From: an uncultured Acidobacteriota bacterium
GTDB lineage: Bacteria > Acidobacteriota > Terriglobia > Bryobacterales > Bryobacteraceae
NCBI GenBank assembly: GCA_902826605.1
Contig: CADEFM010000005.1
Location: 62,001-126,000, forward strand
Length of the DNA stretch: 64,000 nucleotides
Direction: 5' to 3'
The number at the start of each line of letters is the position of its first letter. Position 1 is the stretch's first letter. A program made the position numbers and the translations under genes. Below, one piece after another: positions 1 to 9,536 of this stretch. The notes below the pieces were generated by a model. The model was not told where the DNA came from. It made no database searches and saw nothing but the letters and a program-made list of their open reading frames with translations.

Positions 1-920
1 GTGAATTGGTCGGTTTCAAGCGCAAGATAGATCAGAATCATTGCACGGGACTTCAGCGCGCACGCCCTGCGCGTGATCTCCGCGGGCGCCTCCGGCGTAA
101 TAGCGCGCACCAAATGGGATATGGGGATGGTGGAAAGAATCTGATGCGACGGAAGTGAATGCGTCCCGCTGGCGTCCTGATAATGCACTGCAGTAGCGCG
201 GCCCTCTCTTATTTCGATGCCGCCTACCGTAGCGCCGAATTTCAGATCGGCTCCGGCGCGCGCGGCGGCGTCGCCGAAGGCCGTGCTGATATCCCCGTAC
301 CCGCCGCGTGGATAGAAGAACGTGCGGCCTGTTTTCGTTCGCATTCCCGGTACGGTGCCCAGAACCTTGCGCACAAGTTTGAGCAAAGAACCCGCGGCTA
401 CCCGTCTGCGCGCCTGTTCGCGATCCAGTTCGTCCGGCGAAACCCCCCAGATTTTTCGGGCATATGGAAAGTAGAAATCGCGGCAGATGGTGCGTCCCAA
501 CCCCTGTTGCAGCACGTCGGCGAAAGTTGCGGCTTCAGCCTTGGGACCTAACCGCATGAGTGAATCCGCAATCACGCCGCTTGAAAATCCCAAAGGAAGG
601 TTTGCGAAAAGATCGAGCGGTTTGAGTGGAAAATGCACCCAGCGGCCCCGCAGCCGAATGCGTCCGTGCCGCGGGCGCTCTAATAAATCTTCGCCCAGCA
701 TTTCCTTGATGTCGGCCAGGATCTCCGGCTCGCAGGAAGGATGCAAACGATGGCTTCCATAATCCACGTTCATGCCGCCGAACGCGAAGCTTCCGGCATT
801 GCCACCCGCCGCCGCGTTGCGTTCGAGCACGGTCACTTCAAACGGTTTCCGGCGCGCAAGCTTCCACGCCGCGCCTAAGCCGGCGGGACCTGCACCAAGA
901 ACTGCAATCGGTAAAGGCAT
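1..920 (-). CDS. FAD-dependent oxidoreductase (amine oxidase/protoporphyrinogen oxidase-like), C-terminus beyond the window
   Basis: The reading frame is open from the ATG at 920 to the first base, so about 306 N-terminal residues are visible and the C-terminus is missing. The N-terminus carries the dinucleotide-binding loop GAGPAGLGAAWKLA and an acidic strand end (VTVLE), typical of Rossmann FAD enzymes of the amine oxidase/phytoene desaturase group. Further in there is a GGMNVDYGSHRL segment and a YPRGGYGDI segment, both common in this superfamily and in UDP-galactopyranose-mutase-like members of polysaccharide clusters. The start lies 3 bases after the stop of the upstream deacetylase, so it is probably the next gene of the same operon. 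The substrate cannot be told from the sequence; a sugar or lipid-carrier oxidation is an inference from context. Confidence 0.8.
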   Translation of the reverse strand, partial: MPLPIAVLGAGPAGLGAAWKLARRKPFEVTVLERNAAAGGNAGSFAFGGMNVDYGSHRLHPSCEPEILADIKEMLGEDLLERPRHGRIRLRGRWVHFPLKPLDLFANLPLGFSSGVIADSLMRLGPKAEAATFADVLQQGLGRTICRDFYFPYARKIWGVSPDELDREQARRRVAAGSLLKLVRKVLGTVPGMRTKTGRTFFYPRGGYGDISTAFGDAAARAGADLKFGATVGGIEIREGRATAVHYQDASGTHSLPSHQILSTIPISHLVRAITPEAPAEITRRACALKSRAMILIYLALETDQF

Positions 921-923
921 GAT

Positions 924-1670
924 TTAGTGAACCATCCAGCGACGGAGATTCCGCAAAGAGCGGCGCGCCAGAATATAACCCTGGCCACTTCCTCCTGCTA
1001 CTTTCTGAAACACGGCGGGATTCCGCAGATAGTATGCGTCTAGCCGGGCCAGGTCATCCAGGCCTCGCGCAGGCGTCACGAAATCCAATGTAGTGCCGCA
1101 GGATATCCGGAAACTGGCACGAGCCATCTCCCGCACGGAGGCGTTATGGTCGCCATACGGGTACGCAAAAGTATCCGCCGACTGGCCTAGCCGAGTTTCG
1201 ATTTCTTCTCGGCTCGCGCGAAGCTCGCGGCGTGCATCTTCCGCCGGCACCGCACTGAGTTTGGGGTGGGTGACGCTATGCGCGCCGATGGTCACGCCGT
1301 TCCCCGCCGCTTCACGGATCTCATCCCAGTCCATCAAATCAAACTCCGGAACGCCCGGCGTCTGCGAGGCCCAATTATTGCGTCCCCCGCAGTGACCCGT
1401 GACGACAAAAACCGTAGCAGGAAAATCGTGCTCTCGTAGTATCGGCAACGCATGCTGGTAGAAATTGCGAAAGCCATCGTCGAACGTGATTGCCACCGAT
1501 CCAGGTATTTCCGATACCTGTGCCAGGGGAACTACGCGCCGGCCGCTTACGGCCAGACATTGCATTTGCCAGCGAAACGTTTCCGGAGCCACGGAGATCA
1601 CCGAACCGCTGCGATCCAATGAGTGGTAGCACAGGATCATACTCGCCGATTTATTTGATGTAGAGTTCAA
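924..1670 (-). CDS. Polysaccharide deacetylase (NodB domain)
   Basis: A 248-residue protein with a NodB-type carbohydrate esterase 4 domain. The TFDDG motif (about residues 62-66) supplies the catalytic and metal-binding aspartates, and GAHSVTHPKLS (His about 131 and 135) supplies the two metal-binding histidines. Family members remove N- or O-acetyl groups from polysaccharides or lipid-linked sugars. No signal peptide is visible, so action on a cytoplasmic or membrane-bound intermediate is likely. The longest frame starts at a TTG overlapping the TGA of the preceding glycosyltransferase (TTGA); an ATG 30 bases further in (1640, MILCYHSL) is the alternative. It is one of two deacetylases in the operon. 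Confidence 0.88.
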   Translation of the reverse strand: MNSTSNKSASMILCYHSLDRSGSVISVAPETFRWQMQCLAVSGRRVVPLAQVSEIPGSVAITFDDGFRNFYQHALPILREHDFPATVFVVTGHCGGRNNWASQTPGVPEFDLMDWDEIREAAGNGVTIGAHSVTHPKLSAVPAEDARRELRASREEIETRLGQSADTFAYPYGDHNASVREMARASFRISCGTTLDFVTPARGLDDLARLDAYYLRNPAVFQKVAGGSGQGYILARRSLRNLRRWMVH

Positions 1671-3001
1671 CGCTGCACCGGAAGAGTCTTCTTGTTTCCT
1701 GACAATTTCCGCATGGCATGGCGCGTTAAGCCGATCAGGAATGAAATGCCGTTATAGAAGTGGAACAGCAAATGAAAAGGAATCGCCGCCAATGCGAACA
1801 GACGTCCTTTCCCGGCCAGGAACACATAAAACTGGGTATTCAACAGAATCAGAACGCTCAGCACTAAAAAGAAGAAAAACACCAGAGGGTCATACGGCAG
1901 ATACGTCAGCACAAACAGCACCACGAACAGCACGTAAATACCGCAGAATAACCCGGTCATTTTGCGCCGGCGCTCTCCTGCGTAAGCGTAGCGATGCCGC
2001 AAGAGCAGTAATACGAATGCCAGCAGCAAAGGCGGAAAAATTCCGAAGTGTCCGGTACGGTAGGCCATCACGCCGATGGCGGCGATCAGCACGCACATCC
2101 CGGCCATCGCGCGCGGCGACCCTCCAACCGAAGCCGATTCCGCTTCATACGCGAGCAAGGCGAGGAACAGGAGCGCGAATAGGGGCAGCAGAAACGCCTG
2201 CCCCACATAGACAGCGGCGAACGCGGCGGCGATCACCAGAATGAACGCGAGCGCCACGCTAACCCGCTGGCTCAACTGCAAGTTCAAATCGTTGGGCATT
2301 CGCTTATCGCGGAGAATCAGCTCCGTCCACGGCACCCCGCGGTCGAAAATATCGGTCTTGATAACCCCCATGAAGCTCCAGGCTTTCAGGTGCTTCACCA
2401 GAAGTCCTGCATCCAGAGCCATCTTGCGTTTGTCGCGCGCCAGGCGATAACCCAATTCGATATCCTCGATCGCCGGGCGGTCGAAGGATTCATCGAATCC
2501 GGAATATTGCAGGAAGACGTCGCGCTTAATCGCGCCGCAGCCGCTCCAGAATGTGCAAGCGTCGCGATGACTGTTCTGATGCACGAAGGTGTGCATGAGA
2601 TTGCGGTATTGCGAGATGAAGTCGGGCGAACCGGGTTCGGTATCGTAGGAGCCGATCACTGCATCGAGATCGGGTTCCCGTTCGAAATTCGTGGCTACTC
2701 GCGCAACAGTTTCCGGGTAAACGCATACGTCGGAATCGATAAAGAAGAGAATATCGCCCTTCGCCGCCGCGGCTCCCAGGTTACGGGCATGAGCTGGTCC
2801 GCGCCGTCCAGCGGTGGTGAGCACCGTGGCCCCGAAACCGCGCGCCACTTCGGCGGAATTATCGGTGGACCCATCGTCCACCACGATACACTCGTGCGCG
2901 AGAGTGGATGTCTTCAAGTGCCCGAGGCATTTTTGAAGATAGTGGGCTGCGTTGTAGGCCGGGATAATTACGGAGATCAACATATCAATTTCATCTTTCA
3001 C
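1667..3001 (-). CDS. Glycosyltransferase family 2 with C-terminal membrane region
   Basis: A 444-residue protein. The N-terminal GT-A domain has the GT2 hallmarks SVIIPAYNAA, VVDDGSTDNS and a DSD metal-binding motif (FFIDSDVC), followed by the acceptor-side segment FDESFDRPAIEDIELGYRL with the usual ED. From about residue 245 to the end the protein is strongly hydrophobic, with several membrane spans, so it is anchored in the inner membrane. The annotated start is GTG at 3001, inside the end of the preceding gene; ATG at 2983 (MLISVIIP) is equally likely. It presumably adds one sugar to the lipid-linked repeat unit; donor and acceptor are unknown. Confidence 0.88.
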   Translation of the reverse strand: MKDEIDMLISVIIPAYNAAHYLQKCLGHLKTSTLAHECIVVDDGSTDNSAEVARGFGATVLTTAGRRGPAHARNLGAAAAKGDILFFIDSDVCVYPETVARVATNFEREPDLDAVIGSYDTEPGSPDFISQYRNLMHTFVHQNSHRDACTFWSGCGAIKRDVFLQYSGFDESFDRPAIEDIELGYRLARDKRKMALDAGLLVKHLKAWSFMGVIKTDIFDRGVPWTELILRDKRMPNDLNLQLSQRVSVALAFILVIAAAFAAVYVGQAFLLPLFALLFLALLAYEAESASVGGSPRAMAGMCVLIAAIGVMAYRTGHFGIFPPLLLAFVLLLLRHRYAYAGERRRKMTGLFCGIYVLFVVLFVLTYLPYDPLVFFFFLVLSVLILLNTQFYVFLAGKGRLFALAAIPFHLLFHFYNGISFLIGLTRHAMRKLSGNKKTLPVQR

Positions 3002-4181
3002 CCACCGACGGGGGGTTGCTTAGTTGCCGTTCGGCGACGGCTGGGACCACTGGTGGGCGAAACGCGCATTCCTTGGAGCGGATTCCGTCCTCGTAAAGCT
3101 GTGCGTAGCGTTGAATCATCACGGGCTCGGAGTATTCGGCAATGCAGCGGGCTCGGTTCTTGGCCCCAATTTCACGGCGCAAGTTGGCGTCGCGGGCGAT
3201 AGCTTTAAGCGATTTGCCGTAAGCTGCCGCGTCTCCCGGCGGTACTATTTCGTGAAGCCCCCCGGAAAGCATCTGCCGACTATCGCCTGCGTCGGTGACG
3301 ATCGCGGGCAAACCGGCCGCCATCGCTTCCAATAAAGCGATAGGCATTTGTTCTGTTACCGACGACATCACGAAAACGTCAAAAGCGCGCAAATACGACG
3401 CAGTGTCTTCCGTCGCGCCTTCAAACAATACCTGCTTGTCGATTCCGAGATCGCGCGTGAGTTGCTCCAGCTCCGCGCGGCACGGCCCCTCGCCCACAAT
3501 GGCTAGCTTCCAATGGGGTTCCGCCACCGCCGCGAACGCACGCAGCAGCAGTGTGAGATTCTTTTCCTGGCGCAACTGGCCCACAAAGCCGAACAGTAAG
3601 CAATCCGCGCTCAAATCGCGCCGCTGCCGGTACTCCGGCGCAGGTCCAGGCGCGAAATGTGCGGTATCCACTCCGTTAGGAATGTATTCCACCTTTTCAG
3701 GTTTGAGCCGGTATTGTTGCAGCGCGATCGTCTCCAGCCGTCGCGATGGCACCACGGTCTTGTAAGCGCCACGCAGCAATAACCTCCGCGCAAAAACACG
3801 GCGGTGCTTGAGTGCGACGGCTTCGTCAGGTCCGAAGCCATCTTCGGCATGGATCAGCGGACAGACCGCCGAAATCTTGATTCCCAGCACCGCGTCGATA
3901 GCCCCCCAGTTATAGGTGACTACCAGATCGGGCCGTACCTGCCGCAGAACGCTAGCGATCTCCAACGAGGGCGCTAGACCGTTCGCTTTTCGGGGCGCAG
4001 CCAGCAACGTTATGGGCGCGCCAGAGATGCGTTCCACCGCCTCAGTGTTGCCATCCATCGCCATAATGCTGGTTCGCCAGCCTGATCCCAGCACATTCAG
4101 AATGCGAGTCAGGCGCACCTGCGGCCCACCCGGGGCAAAGGTGGAGAAAATATGCAAGATATGCGGGGCGTTGGGGTGCAC
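2991..4181 (-). CDS. Glycosyltransferase family 4 (GT-B fold)
   Basis: A 396-residue GT-B type glycosyltransferase. The N-terminus LHIFSTFAPGGPQVRL is the usual glycine-rich acceptor-side start, the linker VEYIPNGVDTAHF is typical of GT4 enzymes, and the C-terminal half holds GFVGQLRQEKNL and the E-x7-E type donor motif around MPIALLEAMAAGLPAIV. It should use a nucleotide sugar on the cytoplasmic side. The start is a GTG 6 bases after the stop of the upstream SDR gene, and its end overlaps the next glycosyltransferase by 11 bases, so the two are translated as a pair. Confidence 0.88.
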   Translation of the reverse strand: MHPNAPHILHIFSTFAPGGPQVRLTRILNVLGSGWRTSIMAMDGNTEAVERISGAPITLLAAPRKANGLAPSLEIASVLRQVRPDLVVTYNWGAIDAVLGIKISAVCPLIHAEDGFGPDEAVALKHRRVFARRLLLRGAYKTVVPSRRLETIALQQYRLKPEKVEYIPNGVDTAHFAPGPAPEYRQRRDLSADCLLFGFVGQLRQEKNLTLLLRAFAAVAEPHWKLAIVGEGPCRAELEQLTRDLGIDKQVLFEGATEDTASYLRAFDVFVMSSVTEQMPIALLEAMAAGLPAIVTDAGDSRQMLSGGLHEIVPPGDAAAYGKSLKAIARDANLRREIGAKNRARCIAEYSEPVMIQRYAQLYEDGIRSKECAFRPPVVPAVAERQLSNPPSVGER

Positions 4182-4187
4182 AGGGTC

Positions 4188-5240
4188 CTATGAAGTCGTC
4201 GCGAGCGTCGCCGCGCCATTGGCGAGACGCAAATCACCTTGAGGGATGGGTTGCAGATGGATTTCCAGTGCTTCCCGGTAAAAGCGCACCGGATCGCTGT
4301 TGGGCTGCCATCCAAGTATTTTCTTGGCCCGCGAGCAGTCGAGCGCGGTTCGCAGCGACCTGCTTTTCAGATCCCGATAGCTGGGAAACGACAGGCCATC
4401 CCGCCGCGCCACCCACTTCACAAACCATTTACCGATCTCGAGCATTTGGGTCTTTACGAGTGATTGCGGATAGTAGCGATACGGTCTTCCGGATTGCTTT
4501 TGCAGGCGCGCGAAGAACTCACGCGCGGACGGCTGACAGTCGCCGGCAAGATTGAACGCCATGCCTTCAGCATGCCCTGTTTCCAGTGCGGAAACCAGAG
4601 CCGCTACGACGTCTTGTACCAGTACGAACGGCAGTGAATCGTCGCCTTGCCCCCACCCCAGGCAGCACATATCAGACGCCCAATTGCCGAGGCCGGAATG
4701 GTTTAGCATGCCTCCGGGGCCCACCACGATTCCAGGGCGGACGATCACTACCGGCAGAGCCTGCTTCGCGTGGCGCTCCAATAGCAGTTTCTCCGCTTCC
4801 GCTTTGGCGCGCGCGTAGAAGCTGCGCTCGTTCGATTGCGCATCCACGCCGGCGGTCTCATCGATGGTTTTCCCCGGGTCTCCCAAATAGAGCGCTGCGA
4901 TCGAACTCACATAAATCAGGCGCCGAACTCCATTTTTCTGGCAGCAATCCGCGACCGTCGCCGCCGAATCGACGAAGGTGCGCTTCCAATCTTCCCAGGC
5001 CGTCGCGCTGCCTGCCGTCATCAGATACACGGCGTCGGCGCCTTCGGTTAAACCCATCACCAGGTCGCGATCGCCCGCATCGCCGGTCACCAGGCGAACT
5101 TCGGAAGGCCACGATTCCGTTCTGCGATTGCGCCGCGCTACGACGGTGACGGACGCGCCCTGGTCAGCGAGGGCTTGGACCAGCGGTGATCCTACAAATC
5201 CGGTACCGCCGAATACGACAATTTTACGGGACGAGGGCAT
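4188..5240 (-). CDS. NAD(P)-dependent epimerase/dehydratase (extended SDR)
   Basis: A 350-residue extended short-chain dehydrogenase/reductase. The N-terminal nucleotide-binding motif GGTGFVG is at about residues 10-16, followed by VTVVARR and the VTGDAGD segment. The catalytic Tyr-x3-Lys is seen as YARAKAEAEK, preceded by VSSIAALY. Members of this group reduce, epimerise or dehydrate nucleotide sugars. The gene starts 17 bases inside the end of the preceding oxidoreductase gene. The exact reaction is not recognisable, and a role in making an unusual sugar of the polymer is inferred from the neighbours. Confidence 0.82.
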   Translation of the reverse strand: MPSSRKIVVFGGTGFVGSPLVQALADQGASVTVVARRNRRTESWPSEVRLVTGDAGDRDLVMGLTEGADAVYLMTAGSATAWEDWKRTFVDSAATVADCCQKNGVRRLIYVSSIAALYLGDPGKTIDETAGVDAQSNERSFYARAKAEAEKLLLERHAKQALPVVIVRPGIVVGPGGMLNHSGLGNWASDMCCLGWGQGDDSLPFVLVQDVVAALVSALETGHAEGMAFNLAGDCQPSAREFFARLQKQSGRPYRYYPQSLVKTQMLEIGKWFVKWVARRDGLSFPSYRDLKSRSLRTALDCSRAKKILGWQPNSDPVRFYREALEIHLQPIPQGDLRLANGAATLATTS

Positions 5241-6363
5241 AGTCGCTCACTTTCCTTTGATCCGCGGCGCTGGCGCTTCCCAACGCGCTCTCAATCACGG
5301 CCTCGCAGGCTTCCATCACCGCAGTGGCATGTTCGAAGCTGGCCGGAAATGCCGGTCCGCCCTGGCGTGCCGCGTAAAAAGCACGAATGCTGTTGCAGAA
5401 ACTACGTGAAAATGCGTCTGCCCCCGGCTTTCGCTGTACGGTGCTGCGAACAAACTGCGTGAAATTGCCGATACCCTGGCGCGCCATTCGAACGGCATTG
5501 CTGCTGGCGTCCCACAGATCGTCCACCGGATCTAGATAGCGCGTTTTTTCGCTCAACCGCGCCACATCCCGCCGAAGATCCGCGATGGCGGCGGCGTCCT
5601 GGCCTAGCACGTGAACCCACGAATCGCGATGCTCCGCGCCGAACTGGAAGTAACACTGCGCCGTTCCGCGCTCGCACATCAGAGAAACCTGCCACTTCCG
5701 GTGGAACATCGAGCCATTCGACAAACGCATTCCACCCGACACCAGCGTGGACGCCTGCTTCACGCGCCCCAGCAAATAAACGATTTGAGAAAGCGGGTGC
5801 GGAGCCTGTTCCAGAATAATGTTCCCGGGTTCGCGAAACATCCAATGCCCGTGATCGCCCGCCGCAAGCTGCCGCAGAGGAACGCTGGAGTACGCAATCA
5901 CGTGCTCCACCGCGCCGAGCCGGCAATCTTTCACCCAATTCACAACTTTCTGGAAAGCCGGCTGCGAAAGATAGTTTTGATTGACCCCAGCGATGTTCTT
6001 CGACCCGCTTTCCGCGTACAAGCGCGTAAGCCGCCGGCAGTCTTCCGCTGTAACGGCCAGCGGCTTTTCGACGAACAGAGCGCAATCGTGGGCCAGACAA
6101 GTCTCCACGGCGGCGGCGTGCAGCAGAGGTGGAATCAGAACATGAACCGCTTGCAGAGGGCTCCCCGCGAGCATCGCTTCGACCGAGGTGTAGACGCGCG
6201 GGACATTCCAGCGTTTGGCGAACCGCTCCGCGCGCTCCTGCACGGGATCGCATACCGCGGCGAGCTGGACGTCCGGCAGCGCCTGCAAGGCTCGCGCATG
6301 GAAGTCCGCAATGAATCCGGTTCCTTGAAATCCGGTTTGTATCGGTTGTGACACGAAAGGCAT
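5224..6363 (-). CDS. Gfo/Idh/MocA family oxidoreductase
   Basis: A 379-residue NAD(P)-dependent dehydrogenase. The N-terminal Rossmann part has GTGFIADFHARAL and LAAVCDP, then the family signature ALFVEKPLAVTAEDC, whose EKP is the conserved Gfo/Idh/MocA lysine motif. The second half is the alpha/beta dimerisation and substrate domain; GDHGHWMFREPG could carry the substrate-side histidine. In polysaccharide operons such enzymes oxidise nucleotide-sugar hydroxyls, often ahead of an aminotransferase or acyltransferase. No sugar aminotransferase is seen nearby. It overlaps the following SDR gene by 17 bases. Confidence 0.85.
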   Translation of the reverse strand: MPFVSQPIQTGFQGTGFIADFHARALQALPDVQLAAVCDPVQERAERFAKRWNVPRVYTSVEAMLAGSPLQAVHVLIPPLLHAAAVETCLAHDCALFVEKPLAVTAEDCRRLTRLYAESGSKNIAGVNQNYLSQPAFQKVVNWVKDCRLGAVEHVIAYSSVPLRQLAAGDHGHWMFREPGNIILEQAPHPLSQIVYLLGRVKQASTLVSGGMRLSNGSMFHRKWQVSLMCERGTAQCYFQFGAEHRDSWVHVLGQDAAAIADLRRDVARLSEKTRYLDPVDDLWDASSNAVRMARQGIGNFTQFVRSTVQRKPGADAFSRSFCNSIRAFYAARQGGPAFPASFEHATAVMEACEAVIESALGSASAADQRKVSDYALVP

Positions 6364-6400
6364 CCTTAAGATTGTTTATTTTTTCGGGAACGCGGAAGGA

Positions 6401-7360
6401 TCATGCAGCCACGTGCTGAACGCGGCGGTACCACTCCACGAACTCCGCAATTCCGGCGGCGAAACTGGTCGCGGGCTGATATCCCAGCAGCTTCTTGGCT
6501 TTTGAAATATCCGCATATGTGATGGGCACGTCGCCCGGCTGCGCATCAAGCCACTGCACTGTCGCTTTTTTCCCAACCACATCCTCAATCACACGGATCA
6601 TCTCGGTCAATGTAATGGGATGGGAGTTTCCCAGATTGAATACTTCGAACGTGCAATCGTGGAATAGTGCGCTCAACACTCCCTGGACAATGTCCGCGAT
6701 AAACGTATAGTCGCGGCCGCTTGCCCCGTCGCCGAATGCGGAGATCGGACGGCCTTGCTCAATCAGTTCCGTGAACTTGCGGATGGCGAGATCCGGGCGC
6801 TGGCGCGGTCCGTAGACCGTAAAAAATCGCAAAGCCGTTACGGGAAGTTTATATAAATGCGAATACGTAAAGCACAATTTCTCACCGGCGATCTTCGTCG
6901 CTGCGTAAGGTGAAATGGGCTGATGCAGAGGATCGTCTTCGGTGAAGGGAACGCTGCTCGAAATCCCATAGACCGAACTCGAAGAAGCGAATACGAATTT
7001 CCGGACCCCTGCCCGTCTCGCCGCCTCCAGCATTACGAGCGTGCCGTGAACATTGACTTGCTCATACAGAAACGGTTGTTCCAGGGATGGCCGCACGCCC
7101 GCGCGCGCAGCCAGGTGAATGATGGATTCCGGACGATACTCTTCTACGATCCTGAACATGGCATCGCGGTCACAAATGTCCTGTTGATGAAAAGCGACGT
7201 TTCCGATGTCGCGCACGGCCGCCAGATTGGCGCGTTTGAGGTCCGGGGAATAGTAGTCGTTCAGCTCGTCGACGATCGCGACGTCGTGGCCCAGCCGTAA
7301 AAGCTGTTCGGATACGTGTGAGCCGATAAAACCGGCGCCGCCGGTGATGAGGATTCTCAT
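6401..7360 (-). CDS. UDP-glucuronate 4-epimerase-like SDR
   Basis: A 319-residue extended SDR. GGAGFIGSHV at the N-terminus binds NAD, NDYYSPDLK follows the first strands as in UDP-glucuronate 4-epimerase/CapI-type enzymes, and the catalytic YAATK is present after SSSVYG. AGVRPSLEQP is also characteristic of UDP-glucuronate epimerases. The ATG at 7360 is preferred over the in-frame TTG at 7372 because GGAGAG lies 6 bases before it. The probable reaction is C4 epimerisation of UDP-glucuronate or a related UDP-sugar. Confidence 0.85.
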   Translation of the reverse strand: MRILITGGAGFIGSHVSEQLLRLGHDVAIVDELNDYYSPDLKRANLAAVRDIGNVAFHQQDICDRDAMFRIVEEYRPESIIHLAARAGVRPSLEQPFLYEQVNVHGTLVMLEAARRAGVRKFVFASSSSVYGISSSVPFTEDDPLHQPISPYAATKIAGEKLCFTYSHLYKLPVTALRFFTVYGPRQRPDLAIRKFTELIEQGRPISAFGDGASGRDYTFIADIVQGVLSALFHDCTFEVFNLGNSHPITLTEMIRVIEDVVGKKATVQWLDAQPGDVPITYADISKAKKLLGYQPATSFAAGIAEFVEWYRRVQHVAA

Positions 7361-7372
7361 TGATCTCTCCAA

Positions 7373-8563
7373 CTATTGAACTCGCTTGCAAACAGCGTGT
7401 TGAATCTCAGATAGCACTTCATCGGCCACGTTCTCCCAGTCCCGCGAATGGGCCCAACGCGAGATGCTCTCGCGGTCCCAATCGCGCTGCAACGCCTCGA
7501 AAAGCGCATTACTTAGAACTTTTGGTTGATTTCCTGGTACGATCGTCCCACGGTCCCCGCACGCCAGCATGTCCGGTACGCCGCCGATGTTAGTTGCCAC
7601 TACCGGGGTTCCGCATCCCATCGTCTCGTGCACCACATTGGGCCACCCCTCACGGCTACTGGCCAGGCATAGAACGTCCGCCGCGGACATCACTTCCGCC
7701 AATGCGTCCGAAGTGAGTTCTCCCATAAACAGCACGTGGGAGGCAATACCGTTGCGTTCCACAGCATCCCGGATTTGCTGCCCGAAAGAACCTTCGCGGC
7801 CTTCCGCGCCGGCGATCAGCAGCCGCGAAGGCAGGCCTCTTCTGTGCAAATCGGCAACGGCCTCCACCACGTGATGGTGCCCTTTGCGTTCGATTAAGTA
7901 TCCCGCGGAAAGCACAATTCGTTCGTCCGGGCCAAGCCCGTACTTATGGCGGCTCGCTCGACGGTCGCGTGGATAAAATACTGTGCGATCAATGCCATTC
8001 GGAATGGTTCGCACTTTTTCCGCTGCCACACCCAGGGAGATAGCGAACTCGCGCAAAGCCTCCGACACTGTGACCACCCGCGCTGCCCCACGAAGGGCTG
8101 AAGCAAGCTGCGAACGCACCCGGGGGTTCTCGCAATGCATGGTTTCATTCCCTCGCAGCGTCACCATATACGGCACGCCCAGCGATTGGGCCAGCTTCCC
8201 AGCGGCGATACCATCCGGATAGCCGAAGTGTGCGTCGATTAGATCGAAGGGGAAGCTGCGGCGCAAGGCTTCCAGCGGTCGCCGAAGCTGCGAACTGAGC
8301 AGAATCGGATTCAAGAATCCTCCGCCAGGGGGGTACAGCCAGCGGGGGTACCAAACCTCCAGCGGCCCATCCGACCAGCCTCGCGGAAGTCCCCAGTTAC
8401 CTAGCGGCGTGCCTTCCGGATGTGCGTAATCCAGGACGCCCACCGGCGCGATGACGCGCAGATCCACCCTTCGCGCCAGCCCTTCCAGCCGCCTGCGGAC
8501 AAAAATCCCAAAATTTGGGAGACCTGGCCGTGGAAATACGCAACTAAGGCTAAGGACATGCAT
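7373..8563 (-). CDS. Glycosyltransferase family 4 (GT-B fold)
   Basis: A 396-residue GT-B glycosyltransferase. The N-terminal domain includes FDLIDAHFGYPDG, a segment often seen in teichuronic-acid/TuaC-like GT4 enzymes. VRTIPNGIDRTVF is the interdomain linker, LSAGYLIERKGHH starts the C-terminal Rossmann fold, and SSREGWPNVVHETMGCGTPV is the donor-binding E-x7-E region. It sits 12 bases before the epimerase start and 4 bases after the GT2 gene. Confidence 0.87.
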   Translation of the reverse strand: MHVLSLSCVFPRPGLPNFGIFVRRRLEGLARRVDLRVIAPVGVLDYAHPEGTPLGNWGLPRGWSDGPLEVWYPRWLYPPGGGFLNPILLSSQLRRPLEALRRSFPFDLIDAHFGYPDGIAAGKLAQSLGVPYMVTLRGNETMHCENPRVRSQLASALRGAARVVTVSEALREFAISLGVAAEKVRTIPNGIDRTVFYPRDRRASRHKYGLGPDERIVLSAGYLIERKGHHHVVEAVADLHRRGLPSRLLIAGAEGREGSFGQQIRDAVERNGIASHVLFMGELTSDALAEVMSAADVLCLASSREGWPNVVHETMGCGTPVVATNIGGVPDMLACGDRGTIVPGNQPKVLSNALFEALQRDWDRESISRWAHSRDWENVADEVLSEIQHAVCKRVQ

Positions 8564-8567
8564 CGAT

Positions 8568-9536
8568 TCAGTCTGTTTGACGGGCGGGTGCGGCCGCCCA
8601 TTTTTCTTCCTGGGTAGAAGCGTTGCCGGCTTGAAACACCGCTAAGATCGACGCCCGCAGAATAGTGACGGAACTTTTTAGCACGCGATGTCTGTTCCAC
8701 GCAGCCCGTGCGAACAAACCCACGCTTTCTTTGTAGCGTGCATGATGGAACTGGTAGGCCCCCCAGGCAAAAAATCGTTGCCCAAGAATACCGCGAATTT
8801 CCGTGTGCGAAAGCCGGTGCCGTTGATTCCGGATGTAACCACGCAGCAAAGGAAGCAACAGGCTCTGCTCCTCATGTACATGGCGTTTGGAAAGACTCCC
8901 GGCCATGTCGTGAATCTTCACCAAGACCTGGGGCAGCACGCCGACTTCGCCCAAAAGCGCCAGGCGGATCCACATGTCCAGGTCCTCCGCCAGAGGTAAA
9001 GCGGTATTAAATTCGCCGGCTTCCATCAAACGATCTTTGCGTGCGACTACGGTCGGGGTGGGAATGAAATTATAGGCAAGCAGCGTCTTCCATGCTTCCG
9101 CGCCTGCCACCGGCGCGTATCGCTGGTGCGATTCCCTGACCACTTCGCCCTCCGCATTCACCAAAATGCTGTTACACGTGACGATGCTCATGCGGGAGTT
9201 CGCTTCCAGCGCGGCGATCTGATGCCGAAGTTTTTCAGGCAGCCATGTATCATCGGCATCAAGGAATGCGACGTATTTTCCCGCTGCGGCGCGGATGCCG
9301 TGATTGCGCGCCGCCGAAGCTCCTCCATTGCGGCTCATGCGCACCAGCCGCACCCCGGATTTCGCCAGGTCCTCCACGGCATCGGCGGTGCCATCCGTGC
9401 TGGCATCGTCCACGACGATCACTTCCAGTGGCTGCCAATTCTGTAGCGCCACTGAATCGAGCGCACGCTGAATAGTCCGCTTTGCGTTAAAAGCAGGAAT
9501 CACGACACTCACCAGAGGCGGGCTTTCCGCGATCAC
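8568..9536 (-). CDS. Glycosyltransferase family 2
   Basis: A 322-residue GT2 enzyme with VSVVIPAFNAKRTI at the N-terminus, VIVVDDASTDGTAD and FLDADDTW (the DxD-type metal site), and LPLAEDLDMWIRL as the acceptor-side ED motif. No membrane spans are evident, so it is a soluble or peripheral enzyme. Start and preceding stop overlap by 4 bases (ATGA) with the acyltransferase gene, so translation is probably coupled. Confidence 0.87.
   Translation of the reverse strand: MIAESPPLVSVVIPAFNAKRTIQRALDSVALQNWQPLEVIVVDDASTDGTADAVEDLAKSGVRLVRMSRNGGASAARNHGIRAAAGKYVAFLDADDTWLPEKLRHQIAALEANSRMSIVTCNSILVNAEGEVVRESHQRYAPVAGAEAWKTLLAYNFIPTPTVVARKDRLMEAGEFNTALPLAEDLDMWIRLALLGEVGVLPQVLVKIHDMAGSLSKRHVHEEQSLLLPLLRGYIRNQRHRLSHTEIRGILGQRFFAWGAYQFHHARYKESVGLFARAAWNRHRVLKSSVTILRASILAVFQAGNASTQEEKWAAAPARQTD

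Noticed and set aside
159..762. Open frames on the plus strand (159-551 and 487-762)
   Set aside because: They lie antisense to the clear FAD oxidoreductase frame on the minus strand and show no recognisable motif.
4586..5149. 187-residue plus-strand open frame
   Set aside because: It is Arg/Pro-rich, antisense to the SDR gene, and looks like a shadow of GC-rich coding DNA.
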